NCBI RefSeq assembly: GCF_004004555.2
Contig: NZ_SACP01000027.1
Location: 1 to 64,000, forward strand
Source of the DNA: Methylobacterium oryzihabitans
Lineage (GTDB): Bacteria; Pseudomonadota; Alphaproteobacteria; Rhizobiales; Beijerinckiaceae
Direction of reading: 5' to 3'
DNA length: 64,000 bases
Part shown: piece after piece, positions 17,990-27,444 of the stretch
Position numbering within the stretch: position 1 is the stretch's first letter
How the letters are laid out: every line of letters begins with the position of its first letter
Program-made: the position numbers and the translations under genes
The notes under the pieces: generated by a model
Told to the model about the DNA's origin: nothing
Database searches by the model: none
The model's input: the letters and a program-made list of their open reading frames with translations, nothing else

Positions 17990-19033
17990 TCACAACTTGA
18001 TCTCGCGGTTGAACCGCTCGATCCAGGCCGGGCGGCCGGCATTGATCGTCTTCCAGTCCTGGAACACGAACTTCTTCTGCAATTCCTCGGTGTCCTTCGC
18101 CAGCACCTTGGCGATCTCGCCGGTCATCTTGACCTTGGCGTTGGTCGGCACGATCAGGTAGGGCGCCTGCATCAGCCGGGTCTGGACAGGCTCGGAGATC
18201 GCCGCCTCGATCAGCTTGAACGCCAGCTCGCGGTTGGGCGAGTTCTTCACGATCTGGATCGCGGTCTTGAACGCGATCGCGCCCTCCTTGGGCGCCACGA
18301 ACTCCACCGGCACGCCCTTGGCCTTGAGGATCTGGATCGCGTTGAAGTTGCCGGGCGAGATGTCGACCTGACCCTGCTGGAACAGGGTGGCGAGCGCCCC
18401 GGGATTGGCCGCCACCGCCGACAGGTTCGGCTTCAGGCTCTCCATCGCCTTGAAGGCCGGGTCGATGTTGCTCTCCGAGCCGCCGTGCATCTTGGCGACC
18501 TCGACCATGAAGCCGGTGCCGAGCGTCGAGTTCATGTTGGTGATGCCGACCCGGCCCTTGAACTCCGGCCGCCACAGGTCGGCCCACGAGGTCGGCGGGG
18601 TCTTCACCGTGTCGGGGTTGTAGGTCAGGCCGACGACCTGGAAGAACGCCGCCGGGCCGCTCGCCTCCTGGGCGGTCGGGATCAGGTCCTTGAACGAGGC
18701 GCTGCGCTCGACCGGGTAGGGCTCGACGAGGTCCTGGGCCAGCGCCACCAGGGCCGGGCCCGGATCGTGCAGCATCACGTCGATCGGCGGGTTGGCCCGC
18801 GCCGCCGAGACCTTCGCGATCTGGTCGACCGACAGCATCGGGTCGAGGACGATCGGAGCGTTGCCGGTCTCCTTGCGGTAGGCCGGCACCAGCACCGCCT
18901 TGTGCGCCTCCTCCCAGCTTCCGGTGAAGGTGGCGAAGACCAGCGGGCGGGCCTGGGCGAAGGACAGGCCGGGAAACAGCTCCATCGCGCCGAGCGACAG
19001 GGCGGTGGTGAGGAGGTGGCGGCGAGAGAGCAT
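17990..19033 (-). CDS. ABC transporter periplasmic substrate-binding protein (PotD-like)
   Basis: This 347-residue protein has the signal peptide MLSRRHLLTTALSLGAMELFPGLSFA. It is a type-II extracellular solute-binding protein (spermidine/putrescine class). TFTGSWEEAHKAVLVPAYRKETG, a metal/iron-class-like ITNMNSTLGTGF and DISPGNFNAIQILKAKG fit that class. It delivers substrate to the PotB/PotC-like pore. The ATG at 19033 was chosen because it starts the signal peptide. It lies 25 bases after the ATPase gene. Confidence 0.9.
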   Translation of the reverse strand: MLSRRHLLTTALSLGAMELFPGLSFAQARPLVFATFTGSWEEAHKAVLVPAYRKETGNAPIVLDPMLSVDQIAKVSAARANPPIDVMLHDPGPALVALAQDLVEPYPVERSASFKDLIPTAQEASGPAAFFQVVGLTYNPDTVKTPPTSWADLWRPEFKGRVGITNMNSTLGTGFMVEVAKMHGGSESNIDPAFKAMESLKPNLSAVAANPGALATLFQQGQVDISPGNFNAIQILKAKGVPVEFVAPKEGAIAFKTAIQIVKNSPNRELAFKLIEAAISEPVQTRLMQAPYLIVPTNAKVKMTGEIAKVLAKDTEELQKKFVFQDWKTINAGRPAWIERFNREIKL

Positions 19034-19058
19034 GGGGTGGATCCTCGGAACGGGACGA

Positions 19059-20189
19059 TCAGGCGGCGGCCGGGAAGGCGCAGGCGAGGCCGGGGGCGGC
19101 GAGCACCCGCACCGGGGTGCCGGGGGCGCGCGGGGCGCCGCCGCCGAGGCGCGGCTCGGCGATCTTGATCGGGCTGCCGGCGCCGACCCGGACCTCGTGG
19201 ACGATGGTCGGCCCGAGCGGCAGCGCCATCTCGACCACGCCGGCGATGCCGTCCTCGCCGGTTTCCGCCAGCCGCAGGTGCTCCGGGCGCAGGCAGGCGA
19301 CGACGCGCCCGCCCGCCGCCACCGCCTGGGCCAGCGGCCGGGCGACGATCTCGGCCCCGGCGTCGAGGGCGATGCGCGCACCAGTCGCGTCGGCGCCGAG
19401 CAGCACCCCCGGCATGGTGTTGGCCGCGCCCACGAAGGTGTTGACGAACAGGCTGCCGGGCGCGTCGTAGACCGTGGTCGGCGGGGCGAACTGCTCCAGG
19501 CGCCCCTGCGACAGCACCGCGACCCGGTCGGACAGCGACAGGGCCTCCTCCTGGTCGTGGGTGACGAGCAGGGTGGTGACGCCCGCGACGCGCTGGAGTC
19601 GCTTGACCTCGATCTGCATGTCGAGGCGGAGGTTCTTGTCGAGGGCGGCGAAGGGCTCGTCGAGGAGCAGCACCGCCGGCCGGATCGCCAGCGCCCGGGC
19701 GAGCGCCACCCGCTGCTGCTGGCCGCCGGAGAGCTGGCGCGGCAGGCGGGCGGCGACGTGGCCGAGCTTGACGAGGTCGAGCAGGCGGCGCGCCTCGCTC
19801 CCCTGCTCGGCCCGCGAGGCGCCGCGGGCGGCGAGCCCGTAGGCGACGTTCTCGGCCACCGTCAGGTGCGGGAACAGGGCGTAGTTCTGGAACACGATGC
19901 CGACCGCGCGCCGGCTCGGCGGCAGGGCGTCGATGACTTGGTCGCCGACGATCACCCGCCCCTCGGTCTGGCGCAGGAAGCCGGCAACGATGCGCAGCAA
20001 CGTGGTCTTGCCGCAGCCCGACGGCCCGAGCAGCGACACAAGCTCGCCGGCCCTGATGTCGAGGTTCACGTTCTCGACCGCGACGGCGCCGCCGTAGCGG
20101 TGCGTGATGCCGTCGAGGACGACCGAGCGGCCCTCCGCCGTCGTCGTCCGCGCTCCCGTGCTGCTCACCGGTTTCGTCCTCTGCGGCAT
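19059..20189 (-). CDS. ABC transporter ATP-binding protein (PotA-like)
   Basis: This 376-residue protein has Walker A GPSGCGKTTLL near residue 55, signature LSGGQQQRVALARAL, Walker B VLLLDEPFAALD, H-loop VTHDQEEAL and a C-terminal TOBE domain (LRPEHLRLAETGEDGIAGVVE). It powers import for the PotBCD-like components. First gene of the minus-strand operon ATPase, binding protein, two permeases, GntR, racemase-fold protein. It is divergent from the amidase. Confidence 0.93.
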   Translation of the reverse strand: MPQRTKPVSSTGARTTTAEGRSVVLDGITHRYGGAVAVENVNLDIRAGELVSLLGPSGCGKTTLLRIVAGFLRQTEGRVIVGDQVIDALPPSRRAVGIVFQNYALFPHLTVAENVAYGLAARGASRAEQGSEARRLLDLVKLGHVAARLPRQLSGGQQQRVALARALAIRPAVLLLDEPFAALDKNLRLDMQIEVKRLQRVAGVTTLLVTHDQEEALSLSDRVAVLSQGRLEQFAPPTTVYDAPGSLFVNTFVGAANTMPGVLLGADATGARIALDAGAEIVARPLAQAVAAGGRVVACLRPEHLRLAETGEDGIAGVVEMALPLGPTIVHEVRVGAGSPIKIAEPRLGGGAPRAPGTPVRVLAAPGLACAFPAAA

Positions 20190-20353
20190 CGATCTTGCGG
20201 CGGAGAGTTCGCAAATCGTATGCCATTCCGGGAAAAGCCCATGTTCACGTTGAGGTTGTGCCGCCGGCGCGGCGATGGGAACGGGAGCGTGCCGGCGGCG
20301 ACGGCCCTTCGCCCAAGCAACAGGCAGACCTGCGACGCGGGGAGGCAGACGGC

Positions 20354-21760
20354 ATGACGACGGAGCTGTGGCGGCTGAGCGCCATCGACCTCGGGGCGGC
20401 GTTCGCCCGCGGCGAGGCGACGCCGGTCGACGCCTTGGAGAGCGCGCTGGCCCGGGCCGCGGCGTGGGAGCCGCGGCTCAACGCGCTGTCGCGGCCCAAT
20501 CCGCGGGCGCGGGCCGAAGCGGAGGCGAGCGCGGCGCGCTGGCGGGCGGGGACGCCGCTCTCGCCCCTCGACGGCGTGCCGATGACGGTCAAGGAGTTCC
20601 TGGTCGCCGAGGGGATGCCCGCGACCTACGCCACCCCCGGCGGCGACGAGACCCCGCGCCCGGCGGATGAGCTGCCGGTGGCGCGGCTGCGCGGCGCCGG
20701 TCTCGTGACGCTCGCCAAGACCACGATGCCGGAATTCGCGGTCCAGGGTTACACCGCCGGCACCCGGTTCGGCACCACCGGCAACCCGTGGAACCCGGCG
20801 CTCACCCCCGGCGGCTCGACCGGCGGCGGGGTCGCGGCGACGGCGGCCGGCTACGCGCCGATCGGCCTCGGCACCGATGGCGGCGGCTCGATCCGCCGCC
20901 CCGCCGCCCATGCCGGGCTGGTCGGGCTGAAAAGCTCCCTCGGGCTGGTGCCGCGCCACGGCGGCCTGCCCTCGCCGCTCCTCGATTTCGAGGTCGCCGG
21001 GGCGGTGACCCGCACCGTCGCCGACAGCCGGGCGGTGCTCGACCTCATGGCCGGTCCAGACCCGCGGGTGCTGTGGTCGGGCTTCCCCCGCGGGGCCGGG
21101 CGGCCGGAGCGGCCGCTGCGCGCGCGCTACGTCGAGCGCCTCGGCGACCATCCCGTCGATCCGGTCATCGCCGCGGCCTGCCGGCGCGCCCTCGGCGCCC
21201 TGGCGGGATGCGGGCTCGCCATCGAGGAGGGGCCGCTGCCGGTCGAGGTCGGCGCCCTCAACGCGGCGTGGCCGGAGATCGGCCGGATCGGCCTCGCCCA
21301 CCTGTTCGCCGCCGACCCGGCCCTCGAGGCGGGAGCGAGCGAGCCGTACCGGGCGATGGCGGCGCAGGGCCGGGCAATCCCGGCGACGCGGCTGTGGCAG
21401 ATCCTCGACTGGGTCCGGACGCTGCGCGACGCGGCCGCCGCCGCCTTCGCCGAGATCGACCTCGTGCTCACGCCGATCTGCGCCGCCCAGCCCTGGCCGG
21501 CGGGCGAGGAATACCCGCCGGTCATCGACGGGCAGGCGGTCGGGCCGCGCGGCCACGCGATCTATTCCGGCTGGGTCAACGCCGCCGGCCTGCCGGGCCT
21601 CAGCGTGCCGGTCGACCCCGCCCCGGACGGGATGCCGATCGGCCTCCACCTCGTCGCCGGCTACGGCCGCGACCGCCTGCTCCTCGACGTCGCGGCGGCG
21701 TTCGAGCGGGCACGACCCTGGGCCGATCGCTGGCCCGCCCTGAACGGAGACGCATCATGA
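20354..21760 (+). CDS. Amidase-signature hydrolase
   Basis: In this 468-residue protein, the Ser-cisSer-Lys triad is visible. Lys80 lies in PMTVKEF, Ser155 in PGGSTGGG and Ser179 in GTDGGGSIRRPAA. It hydrolyses an amide C-N bond; GatA-like sequence but no GatB/GatC neighbour, so a catabolic amidase is likely. The ATG at 20354 is preceded by GCGGGGAGGCAGACGGC. The stop overlaps the next gene by 4 bases. It is divergent from the importer operon, which may supply its substrate. Confidence 0.9.
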   Translation: MTTELWRLSAIDLGAAFARGEATPVDALESALARAAAWEPRLNALSRPNPRARAEAEASAARWRAGTPLSPLDGVPMTVKEFLVAEGMPATYATPGGDETPRPADELPVARLRGAGLVTLAKTTMPEFAVQGYTAGTRFGTTGNPWNPALTPGGSTGGGVAATAAGYAPIGLGTDGGGSIRRPAAHAGLVGLKSSLGLVPRHGGLPSPLLDFEVAGAVTRTVADSRAVLDLMAGPDPRVLWSGFPRGAGRPERPLRARYVERLGDHPVDPVIAAACRRALGALAGCGLAIEEGPLPVEVGALNAAWPEIGRIGLAHLFAADPALEAGASEPYRAMAAQGRAIPATRLWQILDWVRTLRDAAAAAFAEIDLVLTPICAAQPWPAGEEYPPVIDGQAVGPRGHAIYSGWVNAAGLPGLSVPVDPAPDGMPIGLHLVAGYGRDRLLLDVAAAFERARPWADRWPALNGDAS

Positions 21761-22104
21761 CGAACGGCGGCATCTCGGTCCACGCGGTCGACGTGGCGCG
21801 CGGGCGCCCGGCCCTCGGCCTCGCCGTGACCATCGACCGGCTCGAACCGCAGCGCCACCGGGTCGCCGAGGGGACGATCGGCCCGGACGGCACCCTCGAT
21901 CACCCGCTCGCCCGCGGGGAGGGGGCGCAGGCCGGGCTCCACGAGGTCGTGTTCGCGCTCGGCGCCTACCATGCCGGGCTCGGGGCCGATCCGGGCTTCC
22001 TCGACGCGGTGCCGTTCCGGTTCCGGGTCGCGGACGCGGCCGAGCACGTCCACCTGCCGCTGAAGTTCACGCCCTACGGCTACGCCCTGTTCCGCGGCCT
22101 GTAG
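21757..22104 (+). CDS. Transthyretin-like protein, HIU-hydrolase family variant
   Basis: This 115-residue protein has the transthyretin-like fold of 5-hydroxyisourate hydrolase: ISVHAVDVARGRPALGLAV at the start and HVHLPLKFTPYGYALFRGL at the end. His residues at both ends remain. The usual DGR segment reads PDGTLDHPL (Arg missing), and the terminal YRGS-type tag reads FRGL. True HIU hydrolase activity is therefore doubtful; a related cyclic-imide or ureide substrate is possible. It is translationally coupled to the amidase by an ATGA overlap. Confidence 0.75.
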   Translation: MTNGGISVHAVDVARGRPALGLAVTIDRLEPQRHRVAEGTIGPDGTLDHPLARGEGAQAGLHEVVFALGAYHAGLGADPGFLDAVPFRFRVADAAEHVHLPLKFTPYGYALFRGL

Positions 22105-22215
22105 GAAGGACGCCCGCCCGTCCGCTGCGGCGCAGCAGAAATCGGACGGGCCCCTGCGTCCGAACCCGGTCCCCGCGAGTTACGCCCAAAGTCTGACGGA
22201 ACCGGATGGCGTGAC

Positions 22216-23949
22216 ATGGCGAATCGCAACGTGGCGGACCTGCTGACCGAAACCCTGCAGCAGGTCGGGGTGCGGCGCATCTACGGGGTCGTGGGCGACA
22301 GCCTCAACGGCATCACCGAGGCGATCCGCTCCCGCGGGGTGGTCGAGTGGATCCATGTCCGGCACGAGGAGGTGGCGGCCTTCGCCGCCTCCGGCGAGGC
22401 GCAGGCGACCGGGGAACTCGCGGTCTGCGCCGGCTCGTGCGGACCGGGCAACCTCCACCTCATCAACGGCCTCTACGACGCCCAGCGCAGCCGGGTGCCG
22501 GTGCTCGCCATCGCGGCCCACATCCCGTCGCCGGAGATCGGCACCAACTACTTTCAGGAGACCCGCCCGACCGCTCTGTTCCGCGAGTGCGCGTGCTTCT
22601 GCGAGGAGATCTCGTCCGCCGAGCAACTGCCCTACGTGCTCGAGATCGCCCTGCGGGCGGCGATCGGCCAGCGCGGCGTCGCGGTGATCGTGATCCCGGG
22701 CGACGTGGCGTTGCGCGACGCGCCCAAGCGCGCCGTCGCACCCAATCCCGGGCTCGTCCCGCGCCCGCCCGTGACCGTGCCGGCCGGCCCCGACCTCGAC
22801 GCGCTGGCCGACCTGCTGAACGGCGGCCGGAAGGTCACGCTGTTCTGCGGCCGCGGCTGCGCCGGGGCGCATGCGCAGGTGATGCGGCTCGCCGAGACCC
22901 TCAAGGCCCCGGTGGTCCATGCGCTGGGCGGCAAGGAACACGTCGAGCACGACAACCCCTACGACGTCGGCATGACCGGGCTGATCGGGTTCTCGTCGGG
23001 CTACGCCGCGATGGAGGCGTGCGACACCCTGCTGCTGCTCGGCACCGACTTTCCCTACCGCCAGTTCTACCCCGAGAAGGCCACGGTCGCGCAGGTCGAC
23101 ATCCGGCCCGAGAATCTCGGCCGGCGCTGCCGGCTCGACCTCGGCGTCGTCGGCGACGTGGCGGCGACCCTCGACGCGCTGCTGCCGAGGCTGACGCCGA
23201 AATCCGACGAGGCCCACCTGAAGGCGTGCCTCAAGCACTACGCCAAGGCGCGGGAGGGGCTCGACGACCTCGCCACCGGCACGCCCGGCCGCAAGCCGAT
23301 CCATCCGCAATACCTGACGCGGCTCCTCAGCGAGGCGGCCGGGCCGGAGACCGCCTTCACGGCCGATGTCGGCACGCCGACGATCTGGGCCGCGCGCTAC
23401 CTCGCGATGACGAAGGGCCGGCGCCTGATCGGCTCGTGGGCGCACGGCTCGATGGCCAACGCCCTGCCGCAGGCGATCGGCATCCAGGCGGCGCAGCCGG
23501 GCCGGCAGGTGGTCTCGCTGTCGGGCGACGGCGGCTTCACGATGCTGATGGGCGACCTGCTCACCCTGGTGCAGCAGGAACTGCCGGTGAAGGTGGTGGT
23601 CTACAACAACGGCACGCTGGGCTTCGTCGAGATGGAGATGAAGGCCGCCGGCTATCTCGATACCGGCGTGGCGCTCCGGAACCCCGACTTCGCCGCCATG
23701 GCCCGGGCCGCCGGCCTGCACGCGATCCGGGTCGAGGATCCGGGCGAGCTGGAGGGGGCGATCCGCGACGTGCTGGCCCATCCCGGCCCGGCGCTCCTCG
23801 ACGTGGTGACCAACCGCCAGGAACTGGCGATGCCGCCGAAGATCGAGGCGGCGCAGATGAAGGGCTTCAGCCTCTACGTCCTGCGCGCGGTCATCAACGG
23901 GCGCGGCGACGAGATCCTCGACCTCGCCGCCAGCAACCTGCGCCGGTGA
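22216..23949 (+). CDS. poxB: Pyruvate:quinone oxidoreductase / thiamine-diphosphate enzyme (PoxB-like)
   Basis: In this 577-residue enzyme, the N-terminal Pyr domain has VRHEEVAAFAASGEAQATG with the cofactor-activating Glu (about 51). SCGPGNLHLINGLYDA follows. The C-terminal PP domain has GDGGFTMLMGDLLTLVQ near residue 437 with NNGTLGFVEMEM. This pattern matches PoxB, which oxidises pyruvate to acetate and CO2 and passes electrons to quinone. Length matches the roughly 572-residue family. It appears monocistronic, with a hairpin 45 bases after the stop. Confidence 0.9.
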   Translation: MANRNVADLLTETLQQVGVRRIYGVVGDSLNGITEAIRSRGVVEWIHVRHEEVAAFAASGEAQATGELAVCAGSCGPGNLHLINGLYDAQRSRVPVLAIAAHIPSPEIGTNYFQETRPTALFRECACFCEEISSAEQLPYVLEIALRAAIGQRGVAVIVIPGDVALRDAPKRAVAPNPGLVPRPPVTVPAGPDLDALADLLNGGRKVTLFCGRGCAGAHAQVMRLAETLKAPVVHALGGKEHVEHDNPYDVGMTGLIGFSSGYAAMEACDTLLLLGTDFPYRQFYPEKATVAQVDIRPENLGRRCRLDLGVVGDVAATLDALLPRLTPKSDEAHLKACLKHYAKAREGLDDLATGTPGRKPIHPQYLTRLLSEAAGPETAFTADVGTPTIWAARYLAMTKGRRLIGSWAHGSMANALPQAIGIQAAQPGRQVVSLSGDGGFTMLMGDLLTLVQQELPVKVVVYNNGTLGFVEMEMKAAGYLDTGVALRNPDFAAMARAAGLHAIRVEDPGELEGAIRDVLAHPGPALLDVVTNRQELAMPPKIEAAQMKGFSLYVLRAVINGRGDEILDLAASNLRR

Positions 23950-23993
23950 GGATCCGAGCCTGACGCGGTCCCGGGGTCGCACCGTCCCGGCTC

Positions 23994-24023
23994 CCGGGCA
24001 GGACGATCCGTCGTCCTGCCCGG
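23994..24023 (+). terminator. Hairpin downstream of poxB
   Basis: Perfect 13-bp stem (CCGGGCAGGACGA / TCGTCCTGCCCGG) with loop TCCG. No T-run follows, so termination may be weak or factor-assisted. Confidence 0.6.
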
Positions 24024-24049
24024 CGCCGCGACCACCCCGCGCGGCGAAG

Positions 24050-24290
24050 CCGCCGCAGGGCCATCGCTTCAGCGATTGTCCTGCGGTCGCCTGCAGGGCG
24101 ACGCTGCATGGCAGGCGCGGTGCGCTTTGCGCCCGAAGAGCGCCCCCGCGGAGCGGGTTCGAGGGGACGAATGTCCGCTCGAACACAGAGCGGAGCGAAA
24201 GCCAAAGTCACGGATGTGACTGCCGGCGCCTGAGGCCGAGCGGGAAACCAGGGCAATCGCTCCGAGGCGATTGCCCTGGAAGCCGCCGCC
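24050..24290. repeat. Paired-hairpin intergenic element before serS
   Basis: Two related hairpins bound this stretch: CAGGGCcATCGC / GCGATtGtCCTG near 24056-24083 and a perfect 13-bp stem at 24248-24279 (CCAGGGCAATCGC). Both are next to GAAGCCGCCGC. The stretch between includes CGGAGCGAAAGCC. It looks like a dispersed palindromic element. The 450-base gap 23950-24399 holds no convincing gene. Confidence 0.5.
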
Positions 24291-24399
24291 CCCGCCCTTG
24301 TCCGGACCCGGTCGATGCGGCAAAGCGGGTCGCCTCAACCGAGGGACGGGCGGACGCTCCGGCCCCAGTCCTCCGAGCCACGACATCCGAGCCGCCGCC

Positions 24400-25851
24400 A
24401 TGCACGACATCCGGGCCATCCGCGACAACCCGGCCGCCTTCGACGCCGGCCTGGAGAGCCGCGGGCTGGAGCCACGCTCCGCCGCGCTGATCAATCTCGA
24501 CGATGCCCGGAAATCCGCTGTCTCAGAAGCGCAGAACGCCAAGGAACGTCTCAACGCCCTGTCGAAGGAGATCGGCGCCGCCAAGAAAGCTAAGGACGAG
24601 GCACGGGCGCAGGCCCTGATGGCCGATGTCACTCGGCTCAAGGAGAACATACCCAGCCTTAATAATGAAGCTGAGATAATTGCGCAGGCCCTCCGCAATG
24701 AACTCGTCAGCATCCCCAACACCCCGAAGGAGGATGTTCCGGTCGGCGTGGACGAGCAGAGCAACGTCAAGATCCGCGCCTTCGAGGGCCGAGGCCGGGC
24801 CAAGTCCGGCCGTCAGCACTTCGAGATCGGCGAATCTCTCAGGATGATGGATTTCGAGACCGCGGCCAAGCTGTCGGGCTCGCGCTTCGTCGTGCTGAAG
24901 GGCCAGATGGCCCGGCTGGAGCGGGCGCTTGGACAGTTCATGCTCGACCTGCACACGGGCGAGCACGGCTATACTGAAGTGGCGCCGCCGCTGCTAGTGC
25001 GCGACGAGGCGATGTTCGGGACGGCGCAACTGCCAAAATTCGAAAATGATCAGTTTTTGGTGACAGGCGGCGAGTACCCGGAAACCGCAATCGAAGAATA
25101 TTCTAATAATTTTGCAAAAATATTCCAGATAGAAGAAAAAAATAAGATTTCTGATGATGAGAAAGTGAGAAAAACAAAAGAAATAGCGCTGAGTTTTGCA
25201 AAGAAAATCATCGAAAATAAATTAGAAAATAGCACCAAGCGCTGGCTCATCCCCACCGCCGAGGTGCCGCTGACCAACCTCGTGCGCGAATCGATCCTGT
25301 CCGAGGACGAGCTGCCCCTGCGGTTCACCGCGCTGACCCCGTGCTTCCGGGCCGAGGCCGGCGCGGCGGGGCGCGACACCCGCGGCATGCTGCGCCAGCA
25401 CCAGTTCTCCAAGGTCGAACTCGTGTCGATCACCGCCCCCGAGCACTCGGCCGCCGAGCACGAGCGCATGCTGGAGGCCGCCGAGACGGTGCTGAAGCGC
25501 CTCGACATCCCCTACCGGGTGATGACGCTGTGCACGGGCGACATGGGGTTCGCCTCGCAGAAGACCTACGACATCGAGGCGTGGCTGCCCGGTCAGGCGA
25601 CCTACCGCGAGATCTCGTCGTGCTCGGTCTGCGGCGACTTCCAGGCCCGGCGCATGGAGGCCCGCTTCCGCCGCCGCGACGGCAAGGGCGTGGCCCCCGT
25701 CCACACCCTCAACGGCTCGGGCGTCGCGGTCGGGCGCGCCCTGATCGCGGTGATCGAGAACTACCAGAATCCCGACGGCAGCGTCACGGTGCCGTCCTGT
25801 CTCGCGCCCTATATGGGCGGCCTCACCCGAATCGAAGCCCCGAGGACCTGA
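24400..25851 (+). CDS. serS: Seryl-tRNA synthetase with an inserted segment
   Basis: This 483-residue class II synthetase has an N-terminal coiled-coil tRNA-binding arm (residues about 1-110) and the catalytic core: [35 protein letters not shown] (motif 2), [16 protein letters not shown], and [16 protein letters not shown] (motif 3). It charges tRNA-Ser. Usual alphaproteobacterial length is about 425-435. The extra roughly 50 residues are an AT-rich in-frame insert at residues about 222-281. The ATG at 24400 was chosen for the standard [11 protein letters not shown] start. It overlaps surE by one base. Confidence 0.95.
   Translation: MHDIRAIRDNPAAFDAGLESRGLEPRSAALINLDDARKSAVSEAQNAKERLNALSKEIGAAKKAKDEARAQALMADVTRLKENIPSLNNEAEIIAQALRNELVSIPNTPKEDVPVGVDEQSNVKIRAFEGRGRAKSGRQHFEIGESLRMMDFETAAKLSGSRFVVLKGQMARLERALGQFMLDLHTGEHGYTEVAPPLLVRDEAMFGTAQLPKFENDQFLVTGGEYPETAIEEYSNNFAKIFQIEEKNKISDDEKVRKTKEIALSFAKKIIENKLENSTKRWLIPTAEVPLTNLVRESILSEDELPLRFTALTPCFRAEAGAAGRDTRGMLRQHQFSKVELVSITAPEHSAAEHERMLEAAETVLKRLDIPYRVMTLCTGDMGFASQKTYDIEAWLPGQATYREISSCSVCGDFQARRMEARFRRRDGKGVAPVHTLNGSGVAVGRALIAVIENYQNPDGSVTVPSCLAPYMGGLTRIEAPRT
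25063..25242 (+). other. AT-rich in-frame insertion inside serS
   Basis: Between [10 protein letters not shown] and [11 protein letters not shown], where relatives have a short turn, about 60 residues appear. They are rich in Lys, Glu, Ile and Asn (such as [20 protein letters not shown]). A hand count gives 40 G/C in 150 bases (27%) for 25081-25230, in a genome near 70% GC. The frame is kept and there is no stop. Origin unknown: an inserted selfish peptide element or gene conversion from a low-GC source. Confidence 0.85.
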
Positions 25852-26612
25852 TGCGCATTCTCGTCACCAACGACGACGGCATCCACGCGCCGGGCCTGAA
25901 GGTCCTGGAGGAGATCGCCCGCGAACTCTCGGACGACGTCTGGATCGTCGCGCCGGAGACCGACCAGAGCGGCGTCTCGCACTCGCTGTCGCTCAACGAC
26001 CCGCTGCGCCTGCGCAAGGTCGCCGAGCAGCACTACGCCGTGAAGGGCACGCCGTCCGACTGCGTCATCATGGGCATCCGCCACATCCTCAAGGAGTCCC
26101 CGCCCGACCTCGTCCTGTCGGGGGTCAACCGCGGCCAGAACGTCGCCGAGGACGTGACCTATTCCGGCACGGTCGCGGGGGCGATGGAGGGTACGATCCT
26201 CGGGGTGCGCTCCATCGCCCTGAGCCAGGCCTACGGCGCCGCCGGGCGCACCTCCCTGAAGTGGCAGACCGCGCGGGCGCACGGGCCGGCGACGGTGCGG
26301 CGCATCCTGGAGGCCGGCATCGAGCCCGGCATCCTCGTCAACGTCAACTTCCCCGATTGCGAGCCCGAGGCGGTGCAGGGGATCGCGGTGGCGACCCAGG
26401 GCGTGCGCAACCAGGCGCTGCTCGCCATCGACGAGCGGATGGACGGGCGCGGCAACCCGTATTTCTGGCTCGCCTTCGCCAAGGCGCGGTTCGAGCCGGG
26501 CCAGGGCACCGACCTCAAGGCGATCGCCGAGAACCGGATCAGCGTCACGCCGCTGCGCCTCGACCTCACCGACGAGCCGACCCTGACCCGCTTCGCCCAG
26601 GCGCTCGGCTGA
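25851..26612 (+). CDS. surE: 5'-nucleotidase / survival protein SurE
   Basis: This 253-residue metal-dependent nucleoside monophosphate phosphatase has [15 protein letters not shown] (Asp8, Asp9 metal ligands), [15 protein letters not shown] (Ser) and [28 protein letters not shown] (Asn). It fits the SurE family along its full length. The ATG overlaps the serS stop (TGATG), so translation is coupled. The serS-surE-pcm-nlpD order is conserved in many proteobacteria. Confidence 0.96.
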   Translation: MRILVTNDDGIHAPGLKVLEEIARELSDDVWIVAPETDQSGVSHSLSLNDPLRLRKVAEQHYAVKGTPSDCVIMGIRHILKESPPDLVLSGVNRGQNVAEDVTYSGTVAGAMEGTILGVRSIALSQAYGAAGRTSLKWQTARAHGPATVRRILEAGIEPGILVNVNFPDCEPEAVQGIAVATQGVRNQALLAIDERMDGRGNPYFWLAFAKARFEPGQGTDLKAIAENRISVTPLRLDLTDEPTLTRFAQALG

Positions 26613-26644
26613 CCCCGTCTCTCCGGCCCCGGGATCCCTGCCGC

Positions 26645-27340
26645 ATGCGCTCACCTGCGCCCCCCGCCATCGATCCCGCTGCCGGCGACGACCCGGACGC
26701 GGTCGAGGCCGCGTCGTTCGTCCTCGCGCTGCGCGCCCGCGGCGTGCGCGACCCGGCGGTCCTCGGCGCCCTGGAGCGGGTGCCGCGGGAGGCGTTCGTG
26801 CTCCCCGAGCACCGTGCGCTGGCACGCCGCGACCTCGCCCTGCCGTTGCCCTGCGGCCAGACCATGACCGCGCCCAGCACCGTCGCGGCGATGCTGACCG
26901 CCCTGCTGCCGCTCGCCGGCGCCCGCATCCTCGAGGTCGGGACCGGCTCGGGCTACGTCACCGCCCTGCTGGTGCGCCTCGGCGGGGCGGAGATCGTGAG
27001 CCTCGAGCGCTACGCCACCCTGTCGGAGGACGCCCGCGACCGCCTCGACGCCGCCGACCTCCTCGGCAGCACCGTGACGCTGGCGGTGGCCGACGGCTGC
27101 GCCCCGGCGCAGGACCCGGCGCCCTACGACCGCATCCTGGTCAACGGCGCCCTGCTCTCCCTGCCCCAGGCCCTGCTGGCGCGGCTGGCGCCCGGCGGAC
27201 GCCTCGTCGGCGCCCTGATGGGCGAGGGCGGCACCCGGCTCATCGTCGTCGAGCGCGACGCCGAGGGCCGCTTCCACCGCCGCCTGGAGGGCCGCCTACC
27301 GCTCGGCCGGCTCACCCCGGGCCGCGCCGCGGCGCTCTGA
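26645..27340 (+). CDS. pcm: Protein-L-isoaspartate O-methyltransferase
   Basis: This 231-residue SAM-dependent enzyme repairs isoaspartyl damage. Motifs: VPREAFVLPEH, the substrate block CGQTMTAPSTVAAMLTAL, SAM motif ILEVGTGSGYVTALL and [32 protein letters not shown]. It starts 32 bases after surE. The usual N-terminal length and order are kept. Confidence 0.92.
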   Translation: MRSPAPPAIDPAAGDDPDAVEAASFVLALRARGVRDPAVLGALERVPREAFVLPEHRALARRDLALPLPCGQTMTAPSTVAAMLTALLPLAGARILEVGTGSGYVTALLVRLGGAEIVSLERYATLSEDARDRLDAADLLGSTVTLAVADGCAPAQDPAPYDRILVNGALLSLPQALLARLAPGGRLVGALMGEGGTRLIVVERDAEGRFHRRLEGRLPLGRLTPGRAAAL

Positions 27341-27444
27341 ACCTCCGCTCGTCCTTCACCGGACCGGCCGACCCGCAACGGAAGCTTAACCTGAATCGGA
27401 TTTGAATCCGTCTCATCGGGTTGCGTGGATGTGTGGGTAAGTCG

